Notes: a model not told the origin generated them from the letters alone. Numbered from the stretch's first letter, positions 50,422-63,019 are shown. The stretch: 64,000 bases of DNA from Solenopsis invicta (GCF_016802725.1 NC_052666.1:32826997-32890996), one strand, 5' to 3'. Made by a program: numbers and translations.

Positions 50422-50959
50422 TTTGTTTATATTTCGATATGTTTAATCTATAATGTATGATTAAGTAAATGTACATAACACATGTTGTATTTTACATTTA
50501 TGCAAAATAAAATATGACAATTTTATTTTTACCAGTATTTCCTTCGTAATGTTTTCTTTTTTCCCTAATTATTATTAATATTAACTATTACCGACAGATA
50601 CCTAAATATTACCGACAGATATTGCTTAGTAGCAAGTAGTTCCATTTTACTTGAGGTGGTCCAGCGAGGACACCACTAACGCTGGCTTCATCGAAATACA
50701 CGGGAGATTGGAAGCCCTGACTCCAACTATGACCAGCTACGACACAAGTCGACACAGAATAAACGCGTATGCTTGATGGTGTGGTGTTTGTCGTTTGAAA
50801 ATTGTTGAAATTAGGAAATGAGTACCATTCAAATTACCTAATTGGATTAAATTGAAGACTTTGAAGCAGTGAAGCGGTTCTCACACGCGTGCATTTTTTT
50901 TCGAGCAGCAGCTGCCTAGTTTACATTGAGCTGCATTGAACAGTTTATTGTTACCAAGG

Positions 50960-51179
50960 CCTCACTTCTAATCTTAATAAAAATGTATATTTACTCGAAA
51001 CGTTTTCACCAAGTTTTCACTCAAAATGAAAGAATCTGGAAGAAAAATGTGACGGTCTGCCCCGCGAAGTGAGTTATTATGCGTTAAAATTAGCGAATTA
51101 GAGGTTATGTATCTGTCAATATATCTGTCATATTGACTTAAATTTGCGTTTCTAAAGCAGAGAAGTTGTATTTTTTAAG

Positions 51180-51223
<44 letters not shown>

Positions 51224-51480
51224 TTCATATACATATATTCTTGTTTATGCTTAACGATAATGATTAATGAACAATAAAAATAGATGCCATTAGTTTTGAA
51301 CGTGAATCAAATTGCAGCTTTAGTCAGTATGACAGATATTCTAATCTCTAATATGCTAACTTTATCAATAACTTGCTTCGTGAAATCAGATCACCATGTT
51401 TTTCTTCCAGATTCTTTAATTTTGAATATGCGTTGAATGAGTGTATTTTTATTAAGATGTGAGTTGAGTTGAAGTCTTTA
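50960..51480. repeat. Inverted duplication, about 90-bp arms
   Basis: ATCTTAATAAAAATG and AAAGAATCTGGAAGAAAAA on the left (about 50970-51057) recur inverted at about 51387-51465. The internal spacer of about 330 bases includes a TA microsatellite. Confidence 0.7.
51187..51224. repeat. TA microsatellite
   Basis: Interrupted TA run of about 38 bases in the loop of an inverted duplication. Confidence 0.85.
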
Positions 51481-51605
51481 TTCTAGATAAGTACCACACA
51501 TCATATGATATTAATGTCTGTTGATTCAAGAATTCAAAAGAATGATTATAACATTGCGAAGAAGCGAGTTTTCAAGTGGATAGTGGCTTAGTAGGACAAA
51601 CAGTC

Positions 51606-51891
51606 ATGGTAATTCTTACTTTTTATTTCATTTTATGCTGTATAAGTAATTATAAATATCGTAACATATCAAGCTGCTGCTTTTTTTGTACATTTTGTAA
51701 GATTGGTATTTCTCGTCGTCGGATAATACTTGAAAATACACGTTATAGTTATTATATTATATAATCCAGTGTATTCCGGTGGGAGATTGAGTAGGTGGGG
51801 CTTTGGTACAGTTAAAGCCGTCATAAAAAAATTAATGTATTTTATATATATACATACACACACACACACACACGCACGCACGCACGCACGC

Positions 51892-51966
<75 letters not shown>

Positions 51967-54900
51967 ATTATATACTTTTTTGACAGGAGCATATAAATAC
52001 TTGTAAAACACAAGTTGACAAAGTCAAATGCAGCACTGAAGATATCAAATTATTTGTGCATAGGAAGTCAAACAAAAAATCTAAAAAGAAGAAAGTTAAT
52101 AAGAAGGAAAATAAGAAGCATAAGAAAAAAAGAAGATCCTCAAGCTCATCTTCAAGCAGCGTGAGTATCAAAGATTTTATAATTTTTAGCTAGTTAATTT
52201 TACAGCTCATAGTTTAGTTAATTTTATATAAACTTATTTTATTTAAACTCTTTATATAAAATTTATACAATGTATTTCATAGGAATGCGACGATAGCTCG
52301 AAATTTGAATGGGTGGAAAAAAATGAAGATCGAGTTTTATCGGGTGCTATTGAAAATCCTGTTGATCGTAAAGTCCAAGAAAATCAGCTTAAACGAGACG
52401 AATGGATGAATGTAGAAAGTTTTGTTCCATATTTGTCAAAGCCCGTTACGAAGGCACAATCATCAGATAAGGAGGAGCGAGACAAGATTCTTCTAGATAA
52501 ACCAGGACAAAGTGGCAGGGAACTGAATCCATACTGGAAAGATGGAGGTGATGGATTACCTCGAAATAATCCAGGAAAATCGAGTAACCCCAAGATTTTG
52601 GATGCAAATTGGCTAAAGAAGAGTCTTCGGCGTGCCAAGGAACAAGCCTTCCGAGATGGTAAACGTCTAGAGGAAGTGGCTGCTGAACGTTGGGGTGTAA
52701 GTTGATTAAAAGAGCAATTTGTGCTGTACTGTACATGAAATGTTTTATTAATTATCAATGATATAAATAAAAGTATTTTTCGTTAGTCTCTAGAAACTAT
52801 ACAAGCGATGATAATCGAAGCGGAAAGAATGTCTAGTGCTGAACAAAATAAATCGTATCGCAAAAGATCGCTCGACAGAAATGATAAAGATTCCCAAAAA
52901 ATTCACAGAATAAGAAAGCATTCAAGATCTAGATCCAGAAGTAGAGATCGCGTTGGAAAATACAAGACATTCGACTATTCGTCGGAACGTTGTACCGAGT
53001 TGAAACAAACTTATGAAAAATCCAAAGATAACGACGATTATTATAATCGACAGACTGTGCCTGCTAGCAGTTGGAGAAAAAAATGGAAAAAAGATGGAAA
53101 TGATGAAAAAAAGTGTCAAGTTGTCGATTCACGTACTAGCGAGTTGAAACAAGTCGATTCGGAGAATATTGCCAACACGAGTGAGATGGCGAAAGATAAA
53201 GGTGTTGACGTTTTGACTAAAGCGGAAATGAACAAGTTAGGAGCAAAGATTATTAAAGCTGAACTAATGGGTGACGAGGTACAGTCGCCGTTCCGTTAAA
53301 TGCTGCCTATTTTTAACTTTAAACTTATTTTAATTTTACGTTTACTTGAAACAATTTGTTCACCTAGGAATTGGCAGCGCGACTTAAAACTCAATTGGAA
53401 CACGCGAGAAAACATGTTGCATCACGTAATACCAACGAGGAGGAGGAGGCGGAGAACGTAATTCTCACGAAAACCGATGCTAAAGGTATTTTCGATATCG
53501 ATCTTTTGCTTTAAATAAATGAAAAGAAAAAATTGTTGGCATTGTTAACAATGACACGGAAATATGCGCTTTAGGTACCGCAAGACCGATACAACCCAGA
53601 AACCAATCCAAGCGGGAAAATGATAGAAAGAAAATTGCCGAAACACACATCTCCGGTGAGAGAGTACGTCATTTCGTGGACGATGATAAATATTCTTTAC
53701 AAGAAATGGTGAGTTACATCAAAACGATCACGAGTCTCGTGAAAGATTTTCACTCGACGCAACACACAAATTTCTATTGCAGTTTCAACGAGAGAAAGGA
53801 AGATCCACGACCGAAGATGAAGCGATCCTCACTAAACTTCCCTCTAGAGTAAGTTGATGGAGTCAATTTGAAATGGTTTGTATAAACGTAGAAATTGACA
53901 ATAATATCTTTCGCAGAGCATGGATCATATGGATGATATATTTGAGCGAGAAATCGCACGAACAGATTCAGAAATGAGACGAGACAAGCGGGATCGTGCA
54001 GAGGCAATTAAAGAGCACAAGGATTTATCCAAACGTATGGATAATTGTTGGTGGTGCCTCGATTCGAAAAATATGTTAAAGCACATGATCGTGACAATGG
54101 ACTCTGTTATTTGCTTAAGCTTGCCCGCTTGTACCTCCTTGAGTACTGGTCATTGCATATTGACACCTATACAGCATGTCGCTTGTCAATTACAATTAGA
54201 TGAAGATGTATGGGACAGGCTGAAGGTAGAGTTATAAATCTTGAATAAAAATTAGTTTCATCGATGCCCAATATCTATTCTGTGTAACGATATAAAATTG
54301 CAAGATTTTTTTTACAGGAATTGAAAAGAAAATTAACCAGGATGTTTACGGATGAAGATTTTTATCCGATATTTTTTGAAGTGTACAAAAGACGTTGTAA
54401 ATTTTCACATATGCAATTAGAGTGTATTCCATTACCGAGAGAAATTGGCGAGTTAGCACCGATATATTTTAAAGTAAGTGAATCGTGTGTTGCAATTGCG
54501 ATACTTGTATCGTGTTACATATATGAGTTTTTCATCAATTTTTAAATATGAGGAAACTTATTTTTATTACCATGGATCACCTTTTTTTTTTTTTTTGTTA
54601 CAGAAAGCTTTACTTGAATGTGAAATTGAATGGTCCGTCAACAAAAAGGTTATCGATCTAACGTTTAAAGGTATACGCCATGCTGTACCAAATGGATTGT
54701 CATATTTTATGGTAGAGTTTGCTTCACATCCTGGCTACGCTCACGTGATTGAGGACGAGGAAATGTTTCCGCACAATTTTGCCAAGGTGAGATGCGCTTG
54801 TTGAAACTATTCGCTTTAAATCTTTTTTCAATAACTCTAACGTAAACGTAAAATAATCGCATACGTGTGTATATATAAATATGCTTGTCTACGTTTTTAT

Positions 54901-55036
54901 TTTATAGGAAGTAATAGGAGGAATGTTGGACTTGGATCACAATCTGTGGCGCAAACCGAAAAGACAAAGTTTCGAAGAACAAAGAGTAAAGGTATTAGAG
55001 TTTACAGAAAAATGGAAAAAGTATAATGTCTCGTGA
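51606..55036 (+). CDS. CWF19L2: CWF19-like protein 2 (CWF19L2), splicing factor
   Basis: Eleven exons: tentative ATG exon 51606-51608, then 51987-52160, 52283-52696, 52787-53278, 53368-53485, 53575-53708, 53783-53848, 53917-54225, 54318-54473, 54604-54786 and 54908-55036. They give 725 residues. The N-terminus is Lys-rich then Ser-rich. Conserved landmarks are KRDEWM, ELNPYWKDGG, WLKKSLRRAKEQA and KLGAKIIKAELMGD. Two CwfJ C-terminal domains follow, the first with NCWWCLDS...GHCILTPIQH and the second with ECIPLPREIG, YAHVIEDEEMFPHNF and GGMLDLDHNLWR. The family is related to lariat-debranching cofactors (yeast Drn1, fission yeast Cwf19) in the late spliceosome. Only the first exon is uncertain, since a three-base coding exon ending in ATG/GT fits but needs transcript support. 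A CA microsatellite ends 20 bases before exon 2. Confidence 0.93.
51857..51966. repeat. CA/TA microsatellite in CWF19L2 intron 1
   Basis: CA, CACG and CA units followed by TA. It ends about 20 bases before the acceptor of exon 2. Confidence 0.9.
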
Positions 55037-56136
55037 TCAACAGGCAATTTTTGGATCGCTTTACTTGAAAAAAATCAACACGGTTGTGTAAATTTCAATC
55101 GTCAAATTGTACATCATGTATATTTTTCATTTTGACACAAATCTGTTTCAATCTCTGTACAGTTTTAAACAAACGGATGTTTAATGTATTCCATATGTGT
55201 TTTATATAATATGAAAATGTTATATATAATTATGAAAATGGAAAAAGTTTGTGAAATTGATTAATTGATCAATTGTTTGTGCATTGGCCCGCATTGGCTG
55301 CACGATAGAGTTCTTTAACAATTGATAACTTGATCAGCAGTGTGTTGCTAATAATCCACTATAATAAAAAAAAATTAATGACTCCATTGGAATTATAAAA
55401 TATATCAAACGCTATGATCAATTAAATAGAAAAAGTATAATGTCTCTACTATAAAGAGAAAAAAAGAGAATTTTGCGTCTCGATCTAATAATAAGAAAAG
55501 TCAAATTGCCGCCAAATGATGACGTAACAAGAGATATAACTTTCTCATTTCGCTGGCCGCCATTAGGAGGCGCAAGAGCATACCGAGAACTAGAGTCCCT
55601 AGAAGTAGAGAATCTGACAATCTGCCCCTAAAATGTCGGTGATGAATATGTCAGTGTATGTACGTGAGCTTTATGTGTGTGAATGTTTATCATTGTGTGC
55701 ACTTGAACGTGTTGTATGCTGTTATCGCATTGGCTAAAGAAGATTAAACAGGGATCCGTATTGGTGCTGCCATTTTAGGTGCACAATCACGTGCATCCAA
55801 TCACGTGGAACCCCGAGATGTCCAGACTCTTTACTTCTAGGGACTGTACCGAGAACATACCCTTGTCCCCTGTATATTTGGTTAGTGGTTAGATGAGTTA
55901 GATCAGGTTAGATCGAATCATCAAATTTAGAAATGTTTCGAGATTGGTTTGGAGCATTTGGAGTCGCGAGAGACATTTACGAGACACGCGCGATTTTCGT
56001 GCAAATCAAGTCAGTACAAGTAGAAACAGTAGACAGTAGAATTTCAGTGAAGAGAGCTATTGAGCATTGAAATTATTGAGATACGAAAAGCACGATATAA
56101 AGAGACAATAAGGTGTTTGCCAAGTAGAAATCAACG
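55037..56136. other. Spacer between CWF19L2 and the RRM/F-box gene
   Basis: CWF19L2 3' UTR with AATAAA at 55363-55368, then a 256-bp transposon at 55591-55846, then the probable promoter and leader of the next gene. No other gene seen. Confidence 0.55.
55591..55846. mobile_element. 256-bp MITE with 10-bp target-site duplication
   Basis: Terminal inverted repeats start TAGAGTCCCTAGAAGTAGAG on the left and CAGTCCCTAGAAGTAAAGAG on the reverse-complemented right end. TACCGAGAAC flanks both sides exactly (55581-55590 and 55847-55856). A 9-11-bp duplication is typical of Mutator-like elements. No coding capacity. Confidence 0.88.
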
Positions 56137-58623
56137 ATGGACGATACTTTAGAATTTGATTATGCCAAAGTGCTTCATCATATAAGCGTTGCCGTATCGG
56201 ATGGTAAATGTCTTGAATTCTATGTATACTTTTGCATTTCAAGTCGTATTCATATGTTGGTTGAATTTTCAACAAAAATCTCTTTGCCCTTTCTCGCTCA
56301 GATTGTCCACATTCGGAAACGATAGACGGCGTACCGATACGAAAATTATTCGTCAGCAATTTGGCTGAAAGGGTTCGTGTCTTTGTTTTTTTTTTTCTCA
56401 ATTTTTATGCAACATTTTAACAGCGTCCAGTATCTGCGTCTGACTATCCGCTCGATGAATTTGATTTCAGACAACCTTCAAGGACTTGCGTAATTACTTT
56501 TCTATGTATGGAAACGTCGAGAGTTGCTACTTACGTAGAAATCAAGGGAAAAGTAACTATGCATTTGTCACGTTTACTAAAGTAGCAGATGCAGTAACGT
56601 AAGTTTCAAGGAGAATGTGCTACACTAGCGTGTTACTGACAAACGATGGTTGTTTGTAGAGCGATGCAAGACGGCTGTAGAAAACGAGCGAGATTGCATA
56701 ACCGAGATTTAAGGGTGATGGCTGCTGATTCTTGGCATCAACCTGACAGTATAGAACAGAGATTGTACAATATGGGGAAAGAGTCGAACAAAAGTAGCGA
56801 AAGGAAGGTTACCACGGAACAATACGTTCCCAAGTATGAGCAAAATGATAGCGAAAATGTGTCTATTCACATGCTGAATGACGATTGCTTGAGACACATC
56901 TTTTTATTTTTGCCAATCATAGATAGAGTCCGCATAGAGACGGGTGAGTGTTTTGTCCAAGCGTCCGAGCGTCCGAGCGAGAGAAAGAGCTACTTGTTAG
57001 CTACTTGAAATTTTTATTAAAATTTGATTTGTTGTAGTGTGTAAACGCTGGCGAGATTTAAGTCAAGATTCTTGGCATATGACCAAGACGTTGGATCTCT
57101 CGCCATCTACGTGGGGTTTCTCGTACACCCATACCATTCATACGGCTTTGCTTCGTAAAATATTGCTGAAATGTGGCAGATTCTTAACGCAAATCAACCT
57201 AAACGATCCGGTCCATTATTTAAGGCAGAGCACCTTGACTATTATTGGGAAACTTTGTCCTAATCTTACGAGTATCGACGTTACCGCACTGACAGTCTGT
57301 GTGTCGGGTATACGTACATTGGCCAATAATTGTAGAAATATAACCAAGTTTAATTTAGGCCCATCCACATACAGTTGCGACAATGAGTTAAAGTGTCTCT
57401 TTAAGCTGAATCAAAACTTGGAATATCTTGCGATAAGCAGAAATTGTATTTTGGGCAAATCCTTGTTATCCTTGCCAGAGAACACTATGCATACAATTGT
57501 ATTAGACCGTTGTGACTATCTTCAGGACAATCATCTCTCAATGGTACGTATGTACAATTGACTCTCTTTCTATCTTGCATTTACTATTATCAATCAATAT
57601 ACACGCGGTACATCGATATATCACGCGCAGGCACTAAAGAAGCTCGAAAATTTAAAATATCTCGCGATAAACGAATGTGTCGGCATAGCTAAACGCACAT
57701 TGGAAGTTATCGGTCAGCATTGTAAGAATCTACGAACGTTGGAGCTCGGTGGAGACTTTCCTTCCGCACAAACGGCGGATATGTCGTATTTAATTCATCT
57801 CGTCAATCTGCAAGTTTTAAAAATCACATACAATCCTAAACTATCGGACGATTTCCTTACTGATTTAGTACAACATTGCCAGCAGCTTACCAACGTAGAT
57901 ATCACAGGTAAATTACAATTATAATAAATGTGTTTGTGTGTATATACACACATGTGTGCATGTGTGTAAATATATTCTTTTACGTTTCGTCAACCACTTT
58001 TCACATTAACGTTACGGGTATTCACAATAGGTTGCGGCAACGTGAGCGACACTGGATTAGCTGCTATCGCTACGTTGGTAAAGCTAGAAAAATTAATCGT
58101 CAGTTATATGCATCAAATTACCGACGAAGGTTTAAAAAATATGTGTGGCTTAAAAGAATTGGAATGTCGAAGATGTCCATTTAGCGATCGGGGCATGACA
58201 ACGCTCATCAAGTCTTCGCCTCAATTACAATTGTTAGATCTCTCCGGATGTAGAAATATCAAGGATACCACTCTCGAGGTTGCTAAGGATGCTTGCAGCA
58301 ATCGAACTAATAATATCATGTTGAAGATGATCGTCGGGGGAACAGCGATTCTCACTAAGAAAGAAATAGGTCAGAAAGAAATAGGTCAAGAAAGACTACC
58401 ACCGCTATTGCATATAGTCAACGTTGATTTGTCCGATATTAGTAGCGTGTCTAATACGTGTCTCCAAATCTCGGACGATTTGGATTCTTGGTACGACGGA
58501 GATTCCGATTATACAGACTATTCCGATTACATCGAATATTCAGATTACACGGAATATTCGGAAGAAAATTATAAACCACCTGACGAATTGGACGATTATT
58601 TATACAACGATTTAGATTCTTAA
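56137..58623 (+). CDS. RRM, F-box and leucine-rich-repeat protein (EEED8.10-like)
   Basis: Seven exons: 56137-56203, 56302-56372, 56471-56598, 56660-56943, 57038-57543, 57631-57907 and 58031-58623. They give 641 residues. An RRM spans about 35-112, with RNP2 LFVSNL (38-43) and RNP1-like SNYAFVTF. An F-box spans about 157-200 (MLNDDCLRHIFLFLPIIDRVRIE then VCKRWRDLS). About ten AMN1/FBXL-type leucine-rich repeats follow to about 530. The protein ends in an acidic Asp/Tyr-rich tail with repeated SDY and EYS units. The combination matches proteins annotated as putative RNA-binding protein EEED8.10 in nematodes and insects. By family logic the F-box would bind Skp1 in an SCF ubiquitin ligase and the LRRs would bind substrate. 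RNA recognition by the RRM is inferred. AATAAA is at 58945-58950. Confidence 0.88.
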
Positions 58624-58811
58624 AGACTATTTATATCACAGTTTTTCTATGGTTCAATGGTATCGATTTTTTTTTTATGTTCTACTAGAGCCTTATAATC
58701 ATTGAGGTTCCTAAGATTTCGCACGTTACGTACAGAGATTGACTCTACGAATCCTTATTCCCGTGAATATAGTGCTACAATGAAGCGAGCATGTATGTAC
58801 GTATGTATGTA

Positions 58812-58812
<1 letters not shown>

Positions 58813-58870
<58 letters not shown>
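58813..58870. repeat. TG microsatellite
   Basis: GTAT units followed by about 25 TG units. Confidence 0.9.
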
Positions 58871-58873
<3 letters not shown>

Positions 58874-59037
58874 GTGTGTGATTTATATATATACATACAC
58901 ATACATACATACATACAAAAAAGTATTATGTGATAATTAAGTGCAATAAAAATAAGTTTAGCAAACATGAATTCATCTATATCTATGATAAATTGCTACG
59001 ATGCCTGGATGTGTGTTTTATTAGATATTTTACTTTC

Positions 59038-59042
<5 letters not shown>

Positions 59043-59106
<64 letters not shown>

Positions 59107-59120
59107 GCACACGCACACAC
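59043..59120. repeat. CT/CA/GC compound microsatellite
   Basis: CT units, CA units, GC units and again CA units in series. The alternating part could adopt Z-DNA. Confidence 0.9.
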
Positions 59121-60211
59121 ATACAATGCCATTACTATATACAGTTGCACTCGGGTTTTTAGATATCGAGCGTAGAATTACAACATCGATGATTTTATTA
59201 TATTTATAATTAATAACGTTTAGACAATGAATCGATACAACTGCAATTATTATGCACATATATGCAACAAGGAATGTGCACATATTTTAATAAGTGCTAG
59301 GAATTACGCAAACTTTGCGCAAAATTATGAATCATCACTTGATAAAATTGCTAAATTATATTGGCATTTCCATATACTTTACGATCTTTTCGCGCCAAGA
59401 TATCTCTTAATCGTGTATATTGTCTTCCTATGGTAGATAATAGAAACCATTTTACAACAATGTATGCATTATATGCGTTTGTCCTTATTATTAATATTAT
59501 TGTGTTGCCGTTGATCGTGATATAAACGTAACATGATTTTAATTTTCGAGCGTCTTACGCTCTCACCAATACACACATACACACATGGAGAAGTATCTCA
59601 CACGGTACACGAGTATCACGATGTACTCGTAACACTTCAATCCGGTGATTCTTTTTTAAGCCAACTCGTAAACAGCTATTACATGCAATATGAGACTAAA
59701 TTGTAGATTACATCTACAAAATATATTTAGCACGAGACATTTCAATGAACGACAAATCGGTCGTAATATTCGTGATTTAATGTGTTCGCAATCTATTTGT
59801 GTATCCTCATGACGATTCTATTGCACTGGTTATGTACTTTCGCTACCGCGATGAAATGTGTCCAGCCCGTTAACTTTTATACCAATAATAATGTAACCAC
59901 TGATCAAGTGCTGCATAATTAAACGTCTGTTTAAACATACGGGAGGAAATTTGTAGTAATTTACATTCAATGAGATGGCACGTAAGGCGATAAAATATGA
60001 AAGATAACGATTCAATGTCGAAATGAAGAGTACTTTTCAATTAGCATTTAATTTTTTGAATGTCGGTGAATTTCAAGTTGGCCACTAACAACCGTAAAAT
60101 GGCGCGAGACGTTTCTCAAATACATTTATAAAAATTGCACAATAAGATTTGACATGCAATTGGACGCACGAAAGGTCAATTTTTTTGTTACGGTTGGACG
60201 ATGCGTGTATG

Positions 60212-60237
60212 CATATATATATATATATATATATATA

Positions 60238-60264
<27 letters not shown>
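60212..60264. repeat. TA microsatellite with GCATA interruption
   Basis: Two TA runs separated by TATGCATA, the whole being near-palindromic. Confidence 0.85.
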
Positions 60265-60271
<7 letters not shown>

Positions 60272-60931
60272 ATATGCCTACACATATATGTACACATATA
60301 TACGCATATATACATATACATATATATTTAGATGAATTGTTGATAGATAACAACAATGAAAAAGAAACGTGTATTTTTTTTTCATTTTTACTATTTATCA
60401 ACAAAATGAAAATGTGAGATACTTCACTCTATTACTATCATGCATTTTATACGTTTAAATTAATGTAAAATACCGATAATAAATCCAGTCTTTATCGCAC
60501 ATTTAGCACTAGGAAGGAATCGAAAATATCACCCACTGTACACACATATATTTTGCAGCAAAAGAAATCGTAATGAAATATTCTAAAGCCTATCGAGTAT
60601 GTAAATAGCTGAAACGTGTTACCAAATATTTCATTGTAATCGTAATGCAAATTGCGATTATGTGAAAAATCAGAGGAGTTTCATTCACTTTGTACGTTTG
60701 CCAATGTATCGAAGAATCGATTATGCGATGACAGAGTTGGTCTTTTATATCTTAAATGTATACAATAGTCTCTCTCTATGTAAGTTTTGCACATTAATGC
60801 TGATAAATTCGCAAGCGAATTCGAAGGACTCGGATCATGTTATCAAAATATTCTCTCTAAATTGCTTCTTTTTAAAATGATCGCCGTAATGTAAATGAAC
60901 ACACATGCGTATGTTCCGTGTGTGTGTGTGC

Positions 60932-60962
<31 letters not shown>

Positions 60963-61818
60963 CGTGTGCGAATGAGTGAGTGAGTGAAACTAAAGATTGC
61001 AACCCTGTTTAATCAAAGTCACGCATCGATATAAAAACAACGGTTTAACGTGATTAAAGATGAAATTTTTGATCGTGTAAATAACATTTCTATGGATGTC
61101 AGGTACAAATCTTATACAAGTAACTTGATCTAATTAATTTTTTCAAACGACGTTCGTAAGTTTAATGCACACTCGCGCATCCTAATATCGTATCACGGGG
61201 AACACAATTTGCCCATGAATCTAATAATAAACTTATATTGCAATTTGTCATCTTACATACTTTCAACAGAAGCATAAGACGAACACATAAAGTGAACCTT
61301 ATGAAATTAATATTTGGCACAGTGGCGTGCTTCGTACAAATTATTTGGATGAGCAAAGTTGGAGCGTAACACGACTCATCCGGTCCGCAAGAATCGATCC
61401 AAGTATTTTACACCTACGTATCGCGGTGCGATACAGATTATTACACACGTTACACAACGTAGTCTTACGTTCCTCCCTGTAAAACCAAGAAAATGGCCAA
61501 GATACACGCGATATCAATCGGAATTCTCACGGGCAAATCTTTCGTAAGCAAATCCCTGTGTAATCGTTCGTGTATCGCGCTCAACAGTGATCAGTGAGAT
61601 TGATTTAGTGTCGATTTGATACGGTCAGCGCACCTATCAAAAACGTAGGTGTATTAATTTGATAAATTTTGTAAAATATATTTTCGCTATAGATAAGAGA
61701 GAACAAAAGGGATACATACGCCACCGTTTAGTCGAATGAAAACCTAAATGAATCAAGATGTAACTTAGGAGTACTGAACGCGAATATACGTAGTCAAGTA
61801 TGTAAGAGTTACATTTAT

Positions 61819-62831
61819 TCAGGACTGCACGGTAGATAAGTGTGTTGGCGTAGATGGTTGCAAATTCATCGTGCGGCACACCCATCCAGCGAGGTCTACG
61901 TTCTCCGATTCGGCTTTCTTTATCCACTCGTGATTCTACAACACACGATCGGAAGATACGATGACGTTTACATTTCTCTTTTCAGCTTACGTCGATACAC
62001 GTCAGAGAGACAGAGGAGAACGTACCGTTAACGTTTTCAAGTCTGCCCTATCGTTTGGATTCCTTTTTAAACACCGATCGATGAAATCTATGAAAGCGTT
62101 GCTGAATAATCCGGATGGCAGTCTCGGTGGTGGTTCATTGACTATCAGTTCCAACAGCTCGAATACAGCCAAGGGTTTGGGAGTGTGCGTGCCTACGTGG
62201 GAGAAGGAAAGAAAGAAAAATTTATTGATTCAAGAGGACAAAAAACTGTTTTTTTTTTGCGATGCGAGAATGTACGAGCACACGAGTAGCTCGAGCCAAA
62301 TACCGACAACGTCTCGTTGGCGGTCGTGGAGGCGGTGTGGACTCGCTGACTGGCGTCGGATTCTCTCCGACGTGTTGCACCCATTCCGAACCGAATATAG
62401 AAGCTAAAAGCTTATCGTCCGGCGGTGGTATAGGATACATCCCAATCGCCATTTCCACCAGTGACAATCCGAGTGACCAAATGTCGCTTTGCACCGAGTA
62501 ATGCGATCCCTGGAGTCTTTCTGGCTGAAAGAAAGGAAAAAAAGAAATGCTCAATATTAACGCTCGACGCATTATTATTTTACATATTCGCGCACGTAAT
62601 ATCACGAGCGTATGTACATCGTACACCGTACAGCGTTACACGACGAGCTCTTACCGACATGTAACTTCGTGTGCCGACGAACGAATGAGCCATCGAATCG
62701 ATCAGTTGGCCAGAAACGCCAAAGTCGCAGAGTTTAATCTCACCCGCGCTATTGACCAAGATGTTGCTCGGTTTTACGTCCCGATGCATTATGGCGTGCT
62801 TATCTCGCAAGTAAGTCAAACCTTTCAGAAC
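61819..62831 (-). CDS. Dsor1: MEK (MAP2K1/2, Dsor1) kinase, C-terminal part only
   Basis: Four exons on the minus strand: 62831-62655, 62524-62311, 62192-62026 and 61935-61819. The kinase C-lobe starts VLKGLTYLRDKHAIMHRD. It contains HRDVKPSN (catalytic loop), DFG in LCDFGVSGQL, and the activation segment IDSMAHSF with both regulatory serines of MEK. SYMSPERL follows, then SDIWSLG. A Pro-rich insert (TPPPRPPTR) precedes VFELLELIVNEPPPRLPSG, and the tail carries GWVCRTM and QPSTPTH. MEK phosphorylates ERK on Thr and Tyr in the Ras-Raf-ERK cascade. The N-lobe with the glycine loop and the docking region is missing. It must lie beyond 62831, where an opposite-strand ATPase gene begins at 63155. 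The donor of the 62524-62311 exon (GTTGTC) is weak and needs transcript support. AATAAA overlaps the stop. Confidence 0.92.
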
Positions 62832-62961
62832 CTGTAAGCAAACGGAGAAACGATAGATGGATGACGCGTTATATCGCAAACAAGCGAACACGGTGATCAA
62901 AGCGAGTGTACTCGATAAATCGGCAATGAGATTGTCATGAATCGAATCGTCGCATCATAGA

Positions 62962-63019
<58 letters not shown>

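Larger units (their letters stand above)
48893..51605. other. Divergent intergenic region with nested inverted duplications
   Basis: No supported coding gene between HIRIP3 and CWF19L2. Open frames around 48893-49361 lack domain features, and the mirrored copy on the right side is full of stops. The region holds three inverted repeat pairs, listed separately: 49040-50710 outer arms, 49675-49860, 49896-50421 and 50960-51480. It also has CA (49617-49664), poly-C (about 50151-50161) and TA tracts (51187-51224). A four-copy 10-base AGCAGTGTTC repeat lies at about 49260-49300 and is followed by a GTAAGT donor near 49366. A noncoding transcript is therefore possible. Confidence 0.55.
58624..61818. 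other. Convergent spacer rich in microsatellites
   Basis: Contains 3' UTRs of the RRM/F-box gene (from the left) and of MEK (from the right). Tracts: GTAT/TG at 58792-58870, CT/CA/CG at 59043-59120, TA/GCATA palindromic tracts at about 60212-60275, and TG with CG at about 60927-60968. Open frames here follow these repeats or are short. No gene supported. Confidence 0.5.

Noticed and set aside
51669..51996. Frames with His-Thr and Cys-Val repeats
   Set aside because: Produced by the CA microsatellite in CWF19L2 intron 1.
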